Shown one piece after another: positions 1 to 11,099 of a stretch of 64,000 nucleotides of DNA (the first letter of the stretch is position 1; each line of letters begins with the position of its first letter). A program made the translations under genes and the position numbers. Below the pieces are notes generated by a model. The model was not told the DNA's origin. It worked only from the letters and a program-made list of their open reading frames with translations, and made no database searches. Origin of the DNA: Otatea glauca (Eukaryota; Streptophyta; Magnoliopsida; Poales; Poaceae); NCBI GenBank assembly GCA_036346275.1, contig CM070725.1:18590216-18654215 (forward strand), in the 5' to 3' direction.

Positions 1-32
1 GAATATATGGCTGAGGAGAGTGCACTTGAGCT

Positions 33-765
33 TTGGAAAAGCTCAAGTACACCATCTTGCCCCAAGCACAGCAAGATTGGGTACGCTTGAGATTTGCAGA
101 CTTTAAAACAGTGGCCGAGTACAATTCTGCCTTGCACAGAATTTGTACCAATCTCTCCCTATGTGGCAAGAAGATTACTGATGAGGAGAAGATTGAAAAA
201 ACCCTCTCCACCTTCCACCCAAATGCTATCCAGTGCACGCGACTATCGTCGGGGCGCATACAAGGAGTATAGCGAAGCGATTGATGTAATGCAAGTTGCG
301 GAATCGCAAGAGCGATGTTCTACGCAAGAACTATGTCTCATGACCACAGGACGAGGCAACGGCACATAAGTCAATGCCAATAGCTACAAGGTGAAAGCCC
401 ATTAATAGAAAGAAGGGCAAATAGGGTGGAAAAGAGAGGTCTCGGGCCAAAGGAAAGTCAAAGCCCCTATGAAGAGGATGACAAAGAAAAGACGCACGCC
501 AAGCCGTATGGACAGCAGAACCAAACGTGCTTCAAGTGTGGCACTTGGGGACATTGGTGAAGATATGTCGAGAATCCAAGGAAGTGATCAACATATCGGG
601 CTAAGAGGAAGGCAAAGGAAAACGCCCGTGAGGCACACTTCGCCAACATCGGTGATGATGATGTCATGGATGTAGATACCCCACTTGTCTCATCCTCACA
701 GAATAGCCTGGACATCGATGCTGCAGCCATTATTGTGGCAAATGAAGAAAACTTCTACCGATGAT
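33..765 (+). pseudogene. copia gag relic (UBN2-type capsid plus zinc knuckle)
   Basis: The first 66 codons match the N-terminal capsid region of copia gag (motifs LTRICTNL-like and ITDEEKIEKTLSTFHP). The frame then shifts near 230, and the next segment (YRRGAYKEYSEAI-like) continues in another frame. A CX2CX4HX4C zinc knuckle starts at 528 (CFKCGTWGHW). A TGA at 558-560 interrupts it, and the final cysteine position (567-569) reads valine. This would be the nucleic-acid binding part of the capsid polyprotein. From about 765 to 1000 I see only AT-rich sequence with no coding signal. Confidence 0.75.
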
Positions 766-1002
766 ATAGAAGCGAGAAATTAATGCATATTTTTCTGATT
801 ACATTTAATGCATTTTTAGATTATGGTTGTTAGCATTTTCTTTTGAATAATGAATTGTAAGCTCTAGAAGAGCATACTTCCTTCATGAATAAATATGCAA
901 TTTATTCTTTATTCGATATTTTCAAATTTGCAAGCAATATTTGGATTGTTTTTGCCTCTATCGATTAGAATTATATTTCTTTTATCTAGAAATCGTGTAG
1001 CG

Positions 1003-2400
1003 CCCAAATGGAAGAGATATGCATTGTTGATAGTGGCACAACAAATACCATCTTAAGAGAGTCTAAATACTTCGATCGATCACGAAGAACATTTGGAAAG
1101 ATTACTACGATCGCGAGGCGACTCATATGTAATCGGCTCGGGAAGAGCCACTATTATATTGTCTATGGGTACAACTTTGGTAATTGAAGAAGCCCTTTTG
1201 TACCGGAATCAACGCGCACTCTCTTAAGCTTTAAAGACATCGCGCCAATGGTTTTCACATAGAAACCAATGAAGAAAATGGCAAAGAATACTTGTGCATT
1301 GTGAAGCACGCGGTATGTGGAAAAATGGTATTAGAAAAATGTCCCTCATATGAATCAGGTTGTACTACACGAATATTCATGCACCAAGTGTATACTTCCT
1401 TGAAGACTGTTTTTAGAAGCTCGAGTTATTTTCTTTATGGCATGGTAGATTAGGCCATCTGGTCTTAGAATGATGAGAAATATAGTGAACAACTCACAAG
1501 GTCATGGTATTAATGTTAAAAATTTCCCGAATCATGAAGATTTTGTGTGCCTGCATGTGCCACCGGAAATTAATAACTAGACCCTCTATCATGAAAGTGC
1601 AAAGTGAAATTCTGCATTCTGGACGCATCCGAGGGGATATTTGTGGCGATTCAGCCCCTATCAGGGCCGTTTCGATACTTTATGGTGCTCATTGATGCTT
1701 CCTCGAAATGGTCGCATGTATGCTTATTGTCAACAAGAAACCATGCTTTTGCAAAGCTGATCTCACAGATCATAAAATTAAGAATGCTTTCCACGATCAT
1801 CGCGTGAAGTCCATTAGAATGGACAATGCGGAGAATTTACTTCAAAGGCATTTGGCGATTATTGCACTGCACAACGAGGATAGCGATTGAGCACTAATAA
1901 AGAGGATTAAGTTCATTGCGGACCGCTTTTGCGAGTTGTAACTTGCCCAATACTTGTTGGGGACACGCGTGATCTGCACGCGCGCAGCTCTTATCAATTT
2001 GGACCGTCGGCCTACAACATCCATTCTCCTATGCGGCTTGTGCGGATCATCGAAGATCTCCCATCTTAGAAATTTTGGGTGTATGGTATATGTACCTATA
2101 CCACCCCTCAATGTGATCGCAATGGGCCCTCTCAAGAAATGCAGGATATCGTCGGTATGAGAGTGCATCCATAATCAGTACTTGGAACCCATATTGGAGA
2201 CTTGCATCTGACCGATTCATTGATTGCATTTTTGACGAGGATCGTTTCGTCATTAGGGAGAAATCAACCTTTGGATGAAAAATGCCGGGAAATCATATGG
2301 CATTCCACTGGGATCCCCGCACATGACCCCCGCACTAATGAAGCAAATCAAGAAGTCCAAAAGATAATTGATTTGCAGAATTTAGCAAATGAACTGTGTG
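1003..2400 (+). pseudogene. copia protease and integrase relic
   Basis: The aspartic protease active site reads CIVDSGTTNTIL, with DSG at about 1028-1036. It is followed by a damaged GAG-pre-integrase region with an HGRLGHL-like motif near 1440. The integrase core is recognisable around 1600-1810 (FRYFMVLIDASSKWSH and CLLSTRNHAFAK) and continues in other frames to the conserved ISHLRNFGCMVYVP motif near 2055-2095. The frame changes at least four times, and several stops lie in the core. In an intact element these domains process the polyprotein and insert the cDNA. Family assignment is secure; activity is impossible. Confidence 0.8.
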
Positions 2401-2679
2401 ATCATTTTGTGATCGAAGGCGTGGTTAAGTCGCATGTACCGCAAGGAATGCACGAGAGGTGGAAATACAAAAGAAAATAGAAGGTATCCCTTAACCTGTT
2501 CAGAGGCCTCAAAGAAAAAGAGTAGGAAATCTGGCTCCTCAAACCCAAAGTACCCGGAGACGTCTGGAGAAAACTGGGCGAGAGGACTTACCACAACCAA
2601 TCACGAAAATGCCCCAAGGAAAGAAGGGAGCAGTTGAGACTGCTTTGGAAAGAAGCCAACAGGAAAGGTAATTCCAGAC

Positions 2680-3780
2680 TTGAACCTTCCACTGCAGGAA
2701 GCCGCCGGAAATAATGTGTGCGCACACATAGGCGATGAAAAGCTAAAGGAACTTGCTCCTGCGATAGGGAATAGCAGTGAAGAGCAAGTAGAAGTGCATG
2801 AAGCACCCCATGAAGAAATGGCCATAAACTTTGTAATAACAGGAGAATCCCTGAATAGAGCAACAACCAACGTTGATGCATACTTTGCAAAGAAGATTGC
2901 CTCGATCATTGATCATGATCCCGAGCCTGCATCTCTAGCAGAGTGCAAGAAAAGGCTAGATTGGGAAGAATGGAAAAAGGCAATCACTGCAGAGTTAGAC
3001 TGTCTAAACAAGAGAGAGGTGTTTGGACTTTATGCCGCACACCTCCCCATATAAACCCTGTAGGCCACAAATGGGTCTTTGTTCGGAAGAGGAATGAAAA
3101 CAACGAAGTTGTAAGGTACAAGGCAAGGCTTGTAGCTCAAGGTTTCACTCAACGTCCTGGAGTTGATTATGAAGAAACCTATTCTCCGGTCATGGGAGGA
3201 ATTACCTTTAGATATTTGATCTCAATGGCAGTCAACTTGAAGTTGAGAATGAAGCTAATGGATGTTGTCACAGCATATTTGTATGGAAACTTGGATTCGG
3301 AGATATACATGAAAGTACCGGAAGGAATTCCTATCCCGAACCAAGGCCAGACAAATAGAAACCTATCTGATGTGAAATTGGAGAAATCTTTGTATGGGCT
3401 AAAGCGATCGAGAAAATATGGTACAATCGCTTGAGTGATTTTCTCTGCAAGAAAGGCTACACAAGCAATGAAGATTGTCCATGTGTATTTATCTGACAAT
3501 CCCGAATGGATTTCGTATAATCTCATCTATGTAGATGACTTGAACATCATTGGGACGGATGAAGAAATTGAAGAAGCATGCTCATACTTGAAGTCTTAGT
3601 TTGAAATGAAGGATTTGGGTAAAACCAAGTTTTGTTTAGGCTTGCAGCTTGAACATGTCCAAGGAGGAATCTTGGTACACCAATCAACCTACACGCAGAA
3701 AGTGTTGGAAAGGTTTGGATTCGAAAAAGCATATCCTGCAAAGACTCCAATGGTGGAAGGTCACTCCAAGTAGACGACCC
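2680..3780 (+). pseudogene. copia reverse transcriptase relic
   Basis: Two overlapping frames cover the copia RT. The first (2680-3054) ends with the DWEEWKKAITAELD linker. The second (2943-3434) carries GHKWVFVRKRNE, YKARLVAQGFTQRPGVDYEETYSPV and LEKSLYGLKRS. A stop after 3434 interrupts it. The catalytic YVDD is at 3528-3539 in a third stretch that continues through FEMKDLGKTKFCLGLQ. The catalytic residues therefore survive, but three breaks separate them from the fingers domain. The sequence immediately upstream is the low-conservation integrase-RT linker. Confidence 0.85.
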
Positions 3781-4545
3781 ATCTGGACCTAGAGAAGAGG
3801 GAGGAAGTCACGGGAGTAGAATTCCCATATCGAGTGCGATTGGGCGCTCATGTACCTTGTGAATAGCACTAGGCGGACATTGCGTTATTTGTGAATTTGC
3901 TAGCTCGATGCAGAGGCAGAACCCATCAAAAGGCATTGGAAAGGGATCAAGGACATCTTAGCTACCTCCAAGGAAGCAAAGACCTCGATGCATTTTTGAA
4001 GAAACAATGAATTGAATTTGGTTGGCTACGCCGATCTTTGGTACTTATCGACCCGCATCTTGGCAAGTCCCAAGCGGCTATGTTTTCCTATGTGGAGGAA
4101 CAACAATTTCTTGGAAGTCGTCTAAGTAGACTCTTGTCTCGGCGTCGACAAACCACTCGAAATCATTGCTTTGTATGAAGCATCTCGTGAATGTGCATGG
4201 CTCAGAAGAATGGTTCACCACATCCAAAAGTCATGTGGCTTGAACATTGAGCAAACTCCACGATAATCTATGAAGATAATGCGACTTGTGTTGCCCAAGC
4301 ACGAGATGGGTTATGTGAAGAGCAATCTCACGAAGCATATCAACCCCAAGTTCTTCTATGCTCATGAATTGCATAAGATGAACGAGATCAAGATATTGCA
4401 TACTAAGTCATGTGAAAATCTTGCAGACTTGTTCACTAAATCACTCCCAGCATCTACCTTTGAAAGGTGCGTGAAAGGAATTGGGATGATGAGACTTAGA
4501 GAAGTGCAGATTTCCGGGGGAGATATTTCACATACTCTCACATAA
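3781..4545 (+). pseudogene. copia RNase H relic
   Basis: The region after the RT holds broken RNase H motifs. A WKSSKQTLVSAST-like stretch lies around 4110-4150, then IALYEASRECAWLRRM. A clean 91-codon end (4270-4545) carries NLTKHINPKFFYAHELH and ENLADLFTKSLP, the usual C-terminal signature. Frame changes near 3830, 4130 and 4270 make it non-functional. Between the stop and the polypurine tract (4546-4783) lies non-coding 3' sequence that includes two direct copies of the phrase CATAAATCTCGAAGAT (4541 and 4575 area). Confidence 0.8.
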
Positions 4546-4783
4546 ATCTCGAAGATGAATTATGAATACTCAACATAAATCTCGAAGATTAGCAATTGAA
4601 GTTCGGGTGGATTGTACTCTTTTTCCTTAGCAAGTTTTTCATGAAGTTTTCTTGCATAAGGTTTTAACGAGGCGATTCGTGCAACATAGTAAGCGTATGC
4701 TATGTACTCTTTCTCCAAGTATTTTTCCCACTGGGTTTTTCTGGAGTTTTAATGAGGCATATGCATCTCGCGGCAAAGGGCCC

Positions 4784-4792
4784 AAGGGGGAG
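4784..4792 (+). other. polypurine tract (plus-strand primer)
   Basis: AAGGGGGAG lies directly before the LTR start TGTTGGGA. This is the expected place for plus-strand priming and fixes both the LTR boundary and the element orientation. Confidence 0.85.
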
Positions 4793-5013
4793 TGTTGGGA
4801 AACCACGTGGCCCAATAGAAAGCCCACGGTGGTCCCTTAGCCGAAACCCTAGGTGAGCGCTATAAAAGGAGGGGGGGTCCCCCCTATGTACAAGTAGTCT
4901 GAAAGCAATAAAGAATTCAGTCGCTCCCATATATCTGTGTCTCTCTCTTTCTATTCTCTAATTTTAGATCTGTTCGGGAACCCTGGACTATTCGATAGCG
5001 AGGTTCCTTAACA
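4793..5013 (+). repeat. copia 3' LTR (221 bp)
   Basis: The LTR begins TGTTGGGAAACC and ends GGTTCCTTAACA, so it has TG...CA ends. A TATA box (TATAAAAG, 4861-4868) sits about 70 bp in, followed by a poly-G/poly-C run (GGAGGGGGGGTCCCCCC) that can fold on itself. AATAAA at about 4908-4913 could be the polyadenylation signal. A short LTR of this size is typical of copia elements. Confidence 0.85.
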
Positions 5014-5351
5014 GAAGCAAGGAAAAACTTCTTGAGGGCCGAGGATGGTTATGGTGCGAAATCTTATATAGCACCTGAAAGGAGCTTTTAGGACTTTTTT
5101 TTAAGATCAAAAGGACATCAGTACTAGATGCCCCAGTTCCATTAAGAAACTGAAAGGTAGCAACAAAAAACATCCCCAAACTCAGATCGCAGATAACCAA
5201 TCGGACAAACCAGAGCTGACCACAACCAACAACTGCCTCAACACAAATTACAAATTATCATCTACCAAGCTGCTAATATAACTAGCAATAAACTTCTTCT
5301 CCTCTGATATAAAGGCCTCATCCTGCGCTTCCTTCAACACTCGACCATCCT

Positions 5352-6389
5352 TCAATAAGTTGTTCCATAATCCACAGGGAGAGGTGCTCGAAGCCTGCAA
5401 TCCAGGTCCCTACAAAATAGCTTCATCTTTGCCATCATATCCTCCTTGTACAATGGTCTCCAGTCTCTCAACGAAAAGCTCATTTTTCTCCTGATTGTTT
5501 TTACACTTATCCAACAATGGCAACGAAAAATAATGTCATTTCTAATATTCCATAAGCTCCAAAGGGCAGCAACACTAATAGTGTTTAAAGCAGCATTTTC
5601 CTTATTACTGACCCAAAATCGAGCCACAGATTCATAACTATATCCAATGGTCAAGTTAAAGAACTCACCAATCATGTTCCAAATATTTCTAGCTACAACA
5701 CATTCAAAGAAAAGATGCACAACAGATTTAGACTCGTTACAAAAGCTACAACAAACCCCTCTATCCAAACCCCTTTTTAACAGATTATCTCTAGTCATTA
5801 CTTTGTTATGCGATAAAAGCCACAGAAAGAAATGAATTTTAGGGGGAACCACCAAGCTCCAAACGACAGGAATAAAAACCAGTACCACCCCTCTAAAATT
5901 TATGATAACATAAAGGGATCTGACCGAATAAACACCATTACTGTTATATTGCCAAACCAAAGCATCCTCCTCCTCAGTGAGCCTTAAGGAATTTACCACC
6001 TCCACCAGCTCAAACCACCTGATCAACAAATTGTTTGAGAAAGTTCTCCTAAAAGTACATTTGACAATAGAACCGTCCCATATTTCCGCAATCGTAGAGC
6101 CTTTTTCATTTACCAACAAATAAAGATCCCAAAACTGGACAGCTAAACAAGAATTACCAAACCAAATATCCTCCCAGAACCTAACTTTAGTACCACTACC
6201 AACACACCATTTATATCCAAATTTGGTAGCCTGCATCGCCCAGGTAATCCCTTTCCAGAAAGTAGAAGCATGAGCAGAGTCAGACCAAAAAATATTAGGA
6301 TTATCGGTATTGTATTTAAATCTAATCAAGTCTCTCGAAAGTTTATTCTCAGTAACACAAAATCTTTTTACCAAGAAGCAAGAAGGCAC
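5352..6389 (-). pseudogene. LINE C-terminal region with zf-RVT domain
   Basis: This 345-codon open frame is the longest undamaged piece of the LINE. It contains the plant LINE zinc-binding RT domain: VVPPKIHFFLWLLSHNK followed by CSFC and HLFFEC cysteine/histidine spacing, then AALWSLWNIRNDIIF near the C-terminus. In the family this region follows the RT and probably binds nucleic acid. It overlaps the upstream RT frame by about 20 bases in a different frame, which marks a frameshift near 6380. From 5352 down to 5103 is probable 3' untranslated sequence. Confidence 0.85.
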
Positions 6390-7640
6390 AAATTCAAATC
6401 TCTAATGTTAGGCACCCCAAGACCACCATATTTTTTTTCCATACACACTAAGTGCCAGTTAGCAAGATGAAGTTTGTTATGACCCTCATAGTCATTCCAA
6501 AGACAATTCGCCATGTGAGAATTAATAAGATCTAAAGCCCACTTAGGAAACTTAAAAAAAGATAACAAATATAGCGGAATACTAGCTAAGCAAGACTTGA
6601 TAAGAGTCAAGCGACCACTGTACGAAAGGAGTTTACCCCTCCAACCTGCAATCCTTTTCAACATTTTATCAATGAGAGGCTGAAAATCATCCCTTTTAAT
6701 TTTATCATAGTGGAGAGGGATACCAAGATATTTAATAGGGAAAGAACCCACCTTTCAACAAAAATTTTTAGCAAACATCTTCGTCTCCAGCTTATCACAA
6801 CCAATAGAAATCAACTCACTTTTATGAAAATTTATCCTCATCCCAGACATTTGTTCAAAACAAGTTACAAACCATTTAAGGTGCAAAGCAAACTCCTCAC
6901 TATTCTTTAAAAACAACAGGATATCATCCGCATATTGCAAACTTAAAATACCATTAGGGCAAAAATCATCACACAAACCTGTAATAAAACCATTACTCGC
7001 AGCTTTACGTAAAATTCTAGAAAAGAATAGGAGACAAAGGATCACCTTGCCTCAAACCTTTACCAGTTTGAAAGAACTCACTTTCAGTATTATTGATTTT
7101 AACCCCTACAGAGCCTCTATCCAGAATAGAAAAAATTCAAGACTGCCATTTGATCCCAAAGCCTCTTTTAGCCAAAATGTCAAGCAAAAAGCTCCAATTA
7201 ACTTTATCATAGGCTTTTTCATAATCAATTTTGAGCACAAGCCCAGTATCCTTATCACGATGAATTTTATGAATAACTTCATGAGCAGTTACCACACTCT
7301 CAAGAATATATCTGTTCTTAATAAAAGCTGTTTGATTTTGCATAATGATCCTATTACAAATAAGGCCAATCCTATTGGTTAAAACTTTAGTAATAATCTT
7401 GTAGCTACAGTTCAAAAACTAATAGGTCTGAACTGATTCATATTTCTAGCATTGTTTTCTTTAGGGACCAGCGAGATCATCGCAAAATTTAGCCTAAACA
7501 AATCCAAATCACCTTTCTCCAAACTCTTAAACAAGGCCAACAAATCCTCTTTGACAAGATTTCAGAACTTTTGATAAAAAATAAAAGGGAGACCATCAGG
7601 ACCAGGAGCCCCATCCGAATAAGATTCAAAAACTACTCTT
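6368..7640 (-). pseudogene. LINE reverse transcriptase, frameshifted
   Basis: Read on the minus strand, the RT starts with an APGPDG motif (near 7600), then NRIIMQNQTAFIKNR and LVLKIDYEKAYDKVNW (7137-7415). The catalytic YADD lies at 6923-6934, followed by MRINFHKSEL. The downstream thumb region (6368-6751) carries IKYLGIPLHY and GRLTLIKSCLASIPLY. Three frames are needed and stops lie between them. The family enzyme copies its own RNA at a nicked target. The endonuclease domain that should precede APGPDG is missing. Confidence 0.85.
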
Positions 7641-7667
7641 TTCACCTCTTTTTTGGTATTATTAGTC

Positions 7668-9286
7668 TTGCTCTCTGTTTTTGTATTTATTGCTTTCTCT
7701 TTCGTTACGCGTAGACATCGAGTTGCCCGGTGAGTTTGTGGTTGAGGAGCCAGCGCCCGAGAAGGGTCCAGAGCAGGAGTTGGAGCTATTTAAAGGCAAG
7801 TTGTGCTTTGATCATGTTGAAACCATGCTTTAAATATTATATTGTTTCAAAGTATTGCATGTTAATTCAATTATCGCTTGTTTCAAATATGTTGGGAATA
7901 GTTATTTGTCCACTTTGAATTACATCCACCTTGCCATATTGTATGTCGTATTTCATTTGTCACCCTAGAATGGTTCCGTACTAGTTGGTAGCTATAATTG
8001 CCAATATGGGTAGTTAGAATGCAAGTAGTATGCTTAGCCGTGCAACGAGTCATCAAATCTTGCTTAACGACTATGAAACATGTTTTTTAAACTTGTGTGT
8101 CAAGTGTTGTCACACAATGTTGTTGTTGATGGCATGTGGGGCATGGTAAATCAACCGGGGTGGTAAAATTATTTAGACTGAGGCAAGTGGCATCTATTTG
8201 TGGTGGGCCAATGTGGCACTTGGGCGGTCGCATTGCTTTTTATGACAATTGTTGGTTCATGGTTATGATGGTTTTTAGTTAGTGTTGCCTTGGTCAATTA
8301 AGGACTTAACCTTGCAAGAATTTGAACTGAGTTATTCATACAACCACAAGTCTGGTATGGGACAGACCTAGTTGATTAATTTGTTGAGTCTAAACTTTGG
8401 TACTATTTGTGGTGGTGTGATACCCAGGTAGTGGTACCCAGTCCTCTCACGGGTGTGCTCACATGGAGCAAGAGGGGGGCTCTGGATGTGGTAACCAGTC
8501 CCACTAGTGTTGAAACCTTAGCGGGTAGTATCAGATTTAGATAGGCATTGGAAAGGCTTTATTATAATCACTCGCCTCTGTGGTGTATGGTTGTATCTTG
8601 TGGGTAAAGTGTATAAACCTCTGCAGAGTGTAAAACCTATTAGAATAGCCGTGCTCGCGATATTGAGCATTGCTCGATGATTACAGTCAAGGGTTAGATT
8701 TTATTAAAACAAATGTGGGCATGGATGTGGAATTGTGATCTAAAGTTATGAATTGGTCATTGGAAAACAATTGCAAAAGTTATTATTGTTATTATTTATT
8801 TTATTGTATGCTATTCTTTTACAAGTGCTGTTTATGCAAATTAACTATGTTAGCCAATCCTTTGAAAAAAGCCATGCATATAGTGTAATAGATTTGCATT
8901 ATGTACACGATTTGTTGAGTGCTTTAAGTACTCACCTCCTTACAACAAAACATCACTAGTTGGAGAAGAAGCAATGCCTGCTTTTGAGAAAGAGTATTAG
9001 GAAGAGGCGAACAACTAGGGTGCGAACCTTGTCAGTTGCCTGTGGCAGATTAAAGGATTTCTACACTTATGTTTATTTACTTTTTAGTCTTAGCCCTACG
9101 AGGAGTACTCATGTAAGGTTGACCATAAGATCGTTCAACAATTATATTTAATATTGATGAAGTCTTGATTACGATACCGTTGAGTATGATTGTGATATTC
9201 ATCAATGTTGAGCCTGTGTGCAGTAGCGTGATTCTAGACTAGTGCGGAATACACAGAGGGTCTGAATTTGCATATTCGGGTCCCGA
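7668..9286 (+). repeat. long gypsy LTR, 3' portion (LTR-A)
   Basis: This stretch aligns by eye with the LTR at 16477-19585 from the shared phrase GTTACGCGTAGACAT onward, and with LTRs C, D and E further right. Its end (AATACACAGAGGGT...GGGTCCCGA) matches the GGGTCCCACA ends of those LTRs, though the final CA is lost. The first 1.4 kb of the LTR is missing and is replaced by the LINE. It holds the exon-like island 7715-7795, CTCTGCAGAG at 8619-8628, a hairpin at 8637-8648 and a second hairpin at 8917-8933. No internal region of this element follows, so it is a fragment. Confidence 0.75.
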
Positions 9287-9703
9287 TATTTACCCACTTT
9301 TTATTTGCATTTTTCAAGTGCGATTGACTCAAGCCATTGTCAACCAGCTCAAGAAGGACTCTTAAAAGAATGGTCTTGGGAACCCTATATGACTGACATA
9401 GGAAAACTGACTCTACAAACCCTAACTAGGGAGTACACACAGACCCTGTTTACCCAGAGGGCTCAACACCTGCTAGACCTATAAGACTGTGAGGGAACTC
9501 AACCTAGAGAGAAGAGAGAACAGCTAATTGTGCATGATAGCAATCTATAACATAAGATGAGAGGTCCATGCAAAGCATGCCAGAAGTTTAAGTGTAGTGA
9601 ACTCAGAATTCTAAGAATAAGCCCAATATCACTTAGAATATACATAAGAAAGGAAATGCTGGAAGTAAACATATAATACATAATATACAAAACTAGCTCT
9701 CCC

Positions 9704-10110
9704 TCAAGAAAGGCTGTAAGGGCACATGACTCCAAGCTCTTCCCTCAAGGCTACAAAGCTAGAGCTATCCAAAGGCTTGGTAAAGATATCGGCAATCTGG
9801 TGGTCACTCTCCACAAACTGGAGCACTATATCACCCTTCTCCACATGGTCTCTAAGAAAGTGATCTCTAATAACAATATGCTTGGTCCTAGAGTGTTGCA
9901 CTGGGTTCTTAGCAATGTAAATGGCTGAAGTGTTATCATAGAAATGTAGAACACTATCTATGTCTAACCCAAAGTCCCACAAGATCGATCTTATCTAAAG
10001 AACTTGACTACAGCAACTAGCGGCTGCAACGTACTCGGCCTCAGCGATGGATTATGCAACTTCGAACTGCTTCCTAGATGACCAAGAGACAAGAGAAGTG
10101 CAAATGAATT
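9704..10110 (-). pseudogene. Sirevirus-like RNase H relic
   Basis: The 92-codon frame 9704-9982 carries FYDNTSAIYIAKNPVQHSRT, HFLRDHVEKGDIVLQF and DHQIADIFTKPLD, the C-terminal copia RNase H signature. The N-terminal half (10000-10110) is readable but broken: stop codons interrupt the region equivalent to EAEYVAAA. It would degrade RNA in the RNA/DNA hybrid. Downstream on the minus strand (9287-9703) I see no further domain, only a 78-codon hydrophobic frame that I do not trust. Confidence 0.85.
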
Positions 10111-10119
10111 AGCAAGTGC

Positions 10120-11090
10120 CAGAAGTGCTCATCCTATCTATCCTACAGCCAGCAAAGTCCGCGTTTGAAAAGGTTTTAAGGGATAGACAAGAAGAGGAAG
10201 AGTACTAAATACCATAGTCAATGGTAGCTCAAAGGTACCTGAATATGCGCTTCACCACCTGGCGGTGAGAGGCATGAGGAGAAGCCTAAAATCGAGTGCA
10301 CGGACACACTACAAAATGTATGTCTGTCCTCGAAGCAGTGAGGTACAAGAGAGAGTCGATCATGCTCCTGAACTCCTTCTAATCAATTGGATGACCATAC
10401 TCATTAGGCTCAAGGACAATAGTGGTGGCTATAGGAGTCATCACCGGCTTCCCATCAGACATGTCGAAGCATCTCAGGAGGTCTCGAATGTATTTTCCTT
10501 GATGTAAGAAAATACCCTCCCGAGTCTGCTTAATGTGGAAGCTGAGAAAGTACCTCAACTCGCCCATCTTGCTCATCTTGGACTCTGTGCTCATCACATC
10601 TAAAAACTGAGACACAATAGAGTGCGAAGAGCCACCAAAGATAATGTCGTCCACATAAATCTAGACAAGTAGAAAATAAGTGTCTTGGTGTCTGATGAAT
10701 AGAGTCTTGTCTACCTTACCCATCTCAAAACTATAACTAAGAAGATAGACTTAAGCCTCTTATACCAAGCTCTAGGGGCCTGCTTAAGTCCATATAAAGC
10801 CTTGGAAAGCTTGTAGATATGGTTTGGGTACTTGGAGTTCTCGAATCCTGGAGGTTGCCTGATATAAACCTCTTCCTTAATGTACCCATTGAGGAATGCA
10901 CTCTTGACATCCATCAAATAAAGCTTGAAACCCTTGGATGCCGAAAATACAAGCAGAATCCTAATAGCCTCTAGTCTAGTTACAGGGCAAAGGTCTCCTC
11001 AAAGTCAAGACCCTCAACCTGAGTAAAGCCCTGTGCAACTAGCCTAGCCTTATTCCTAATGACAGCCCCATCCTCACCTTGCTTGTTTTT
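10120..11090 (-). pseudogene. Sirevirus-like reverse transcriptase relic
   Basis: Fragments in several frames give the RT. MMDVKSAFLNGYIKEEVYIRQPPGFE-like and YKLSKALYGLKQAPRAWY motifs are at 10711-10917. The catalytic YVDD is at 10646-10657, followed by DIIFGGSS and MGELRYFLSFHIKQ. A TAG at 10661-10663, two codons before YVDD, breaks the frame. The sequence before 10917 (to about 11090) holds the fingers region with further stops. The catalytic box is intact, but the gene cannot make the protein. Confidence 0.85.
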
Positions 11091-11099
11091 GAACACCTA

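Larger units (their letters stand above)
1..5013 (+). mobile_element. Ty1-copia retrotransposon, 5' end outside window
   Basis: Gag, protease, integrase, reverse transcriptase and RNase H pieces occur in that order on the plus strand, the Ty1-copia order (integrase before reverse transcriptase). They are followed by a polypurine tract and a TG...CA LTR. The 5' LTR, primer site and gag start lie before base 1. Many stops and frameshifts break the coding region, so the copy is dead. The LINE that follows begins about 80 bases after the LTR. The target duplication cannot be checked without the left end. Confidence 0.9.
5095..7667 (-). mobile_element. LINE (non-LTR retrotransposon), 5'-truncated
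   Basis: Reverse transcriptase and a C-terminal zinc-binding RT domain lie on the minus strand without LTRs. The T8 run on the plus strand at 5095-5102 is a plausible A-tail. Coding similarity fades near 7660, where sequence homologous to the interior of a gypsy LTR begins, so the endonuclease and ORF1 are absent. The 80 bases between the copia LTR and the T-run are unassigned. I could not find a target duplication. Confidence 0.8.

Noticed and set aside
9499..9735. 78-codon hydrophobic minus frame after RNase H, possible envelope-like protein of a Sirevirus
   Set aside because: Too short, no signal peptide or coiled-coil pattern, and the 3' end of the element is lost here. The hydrophobic look comes from AT-rich sequence.
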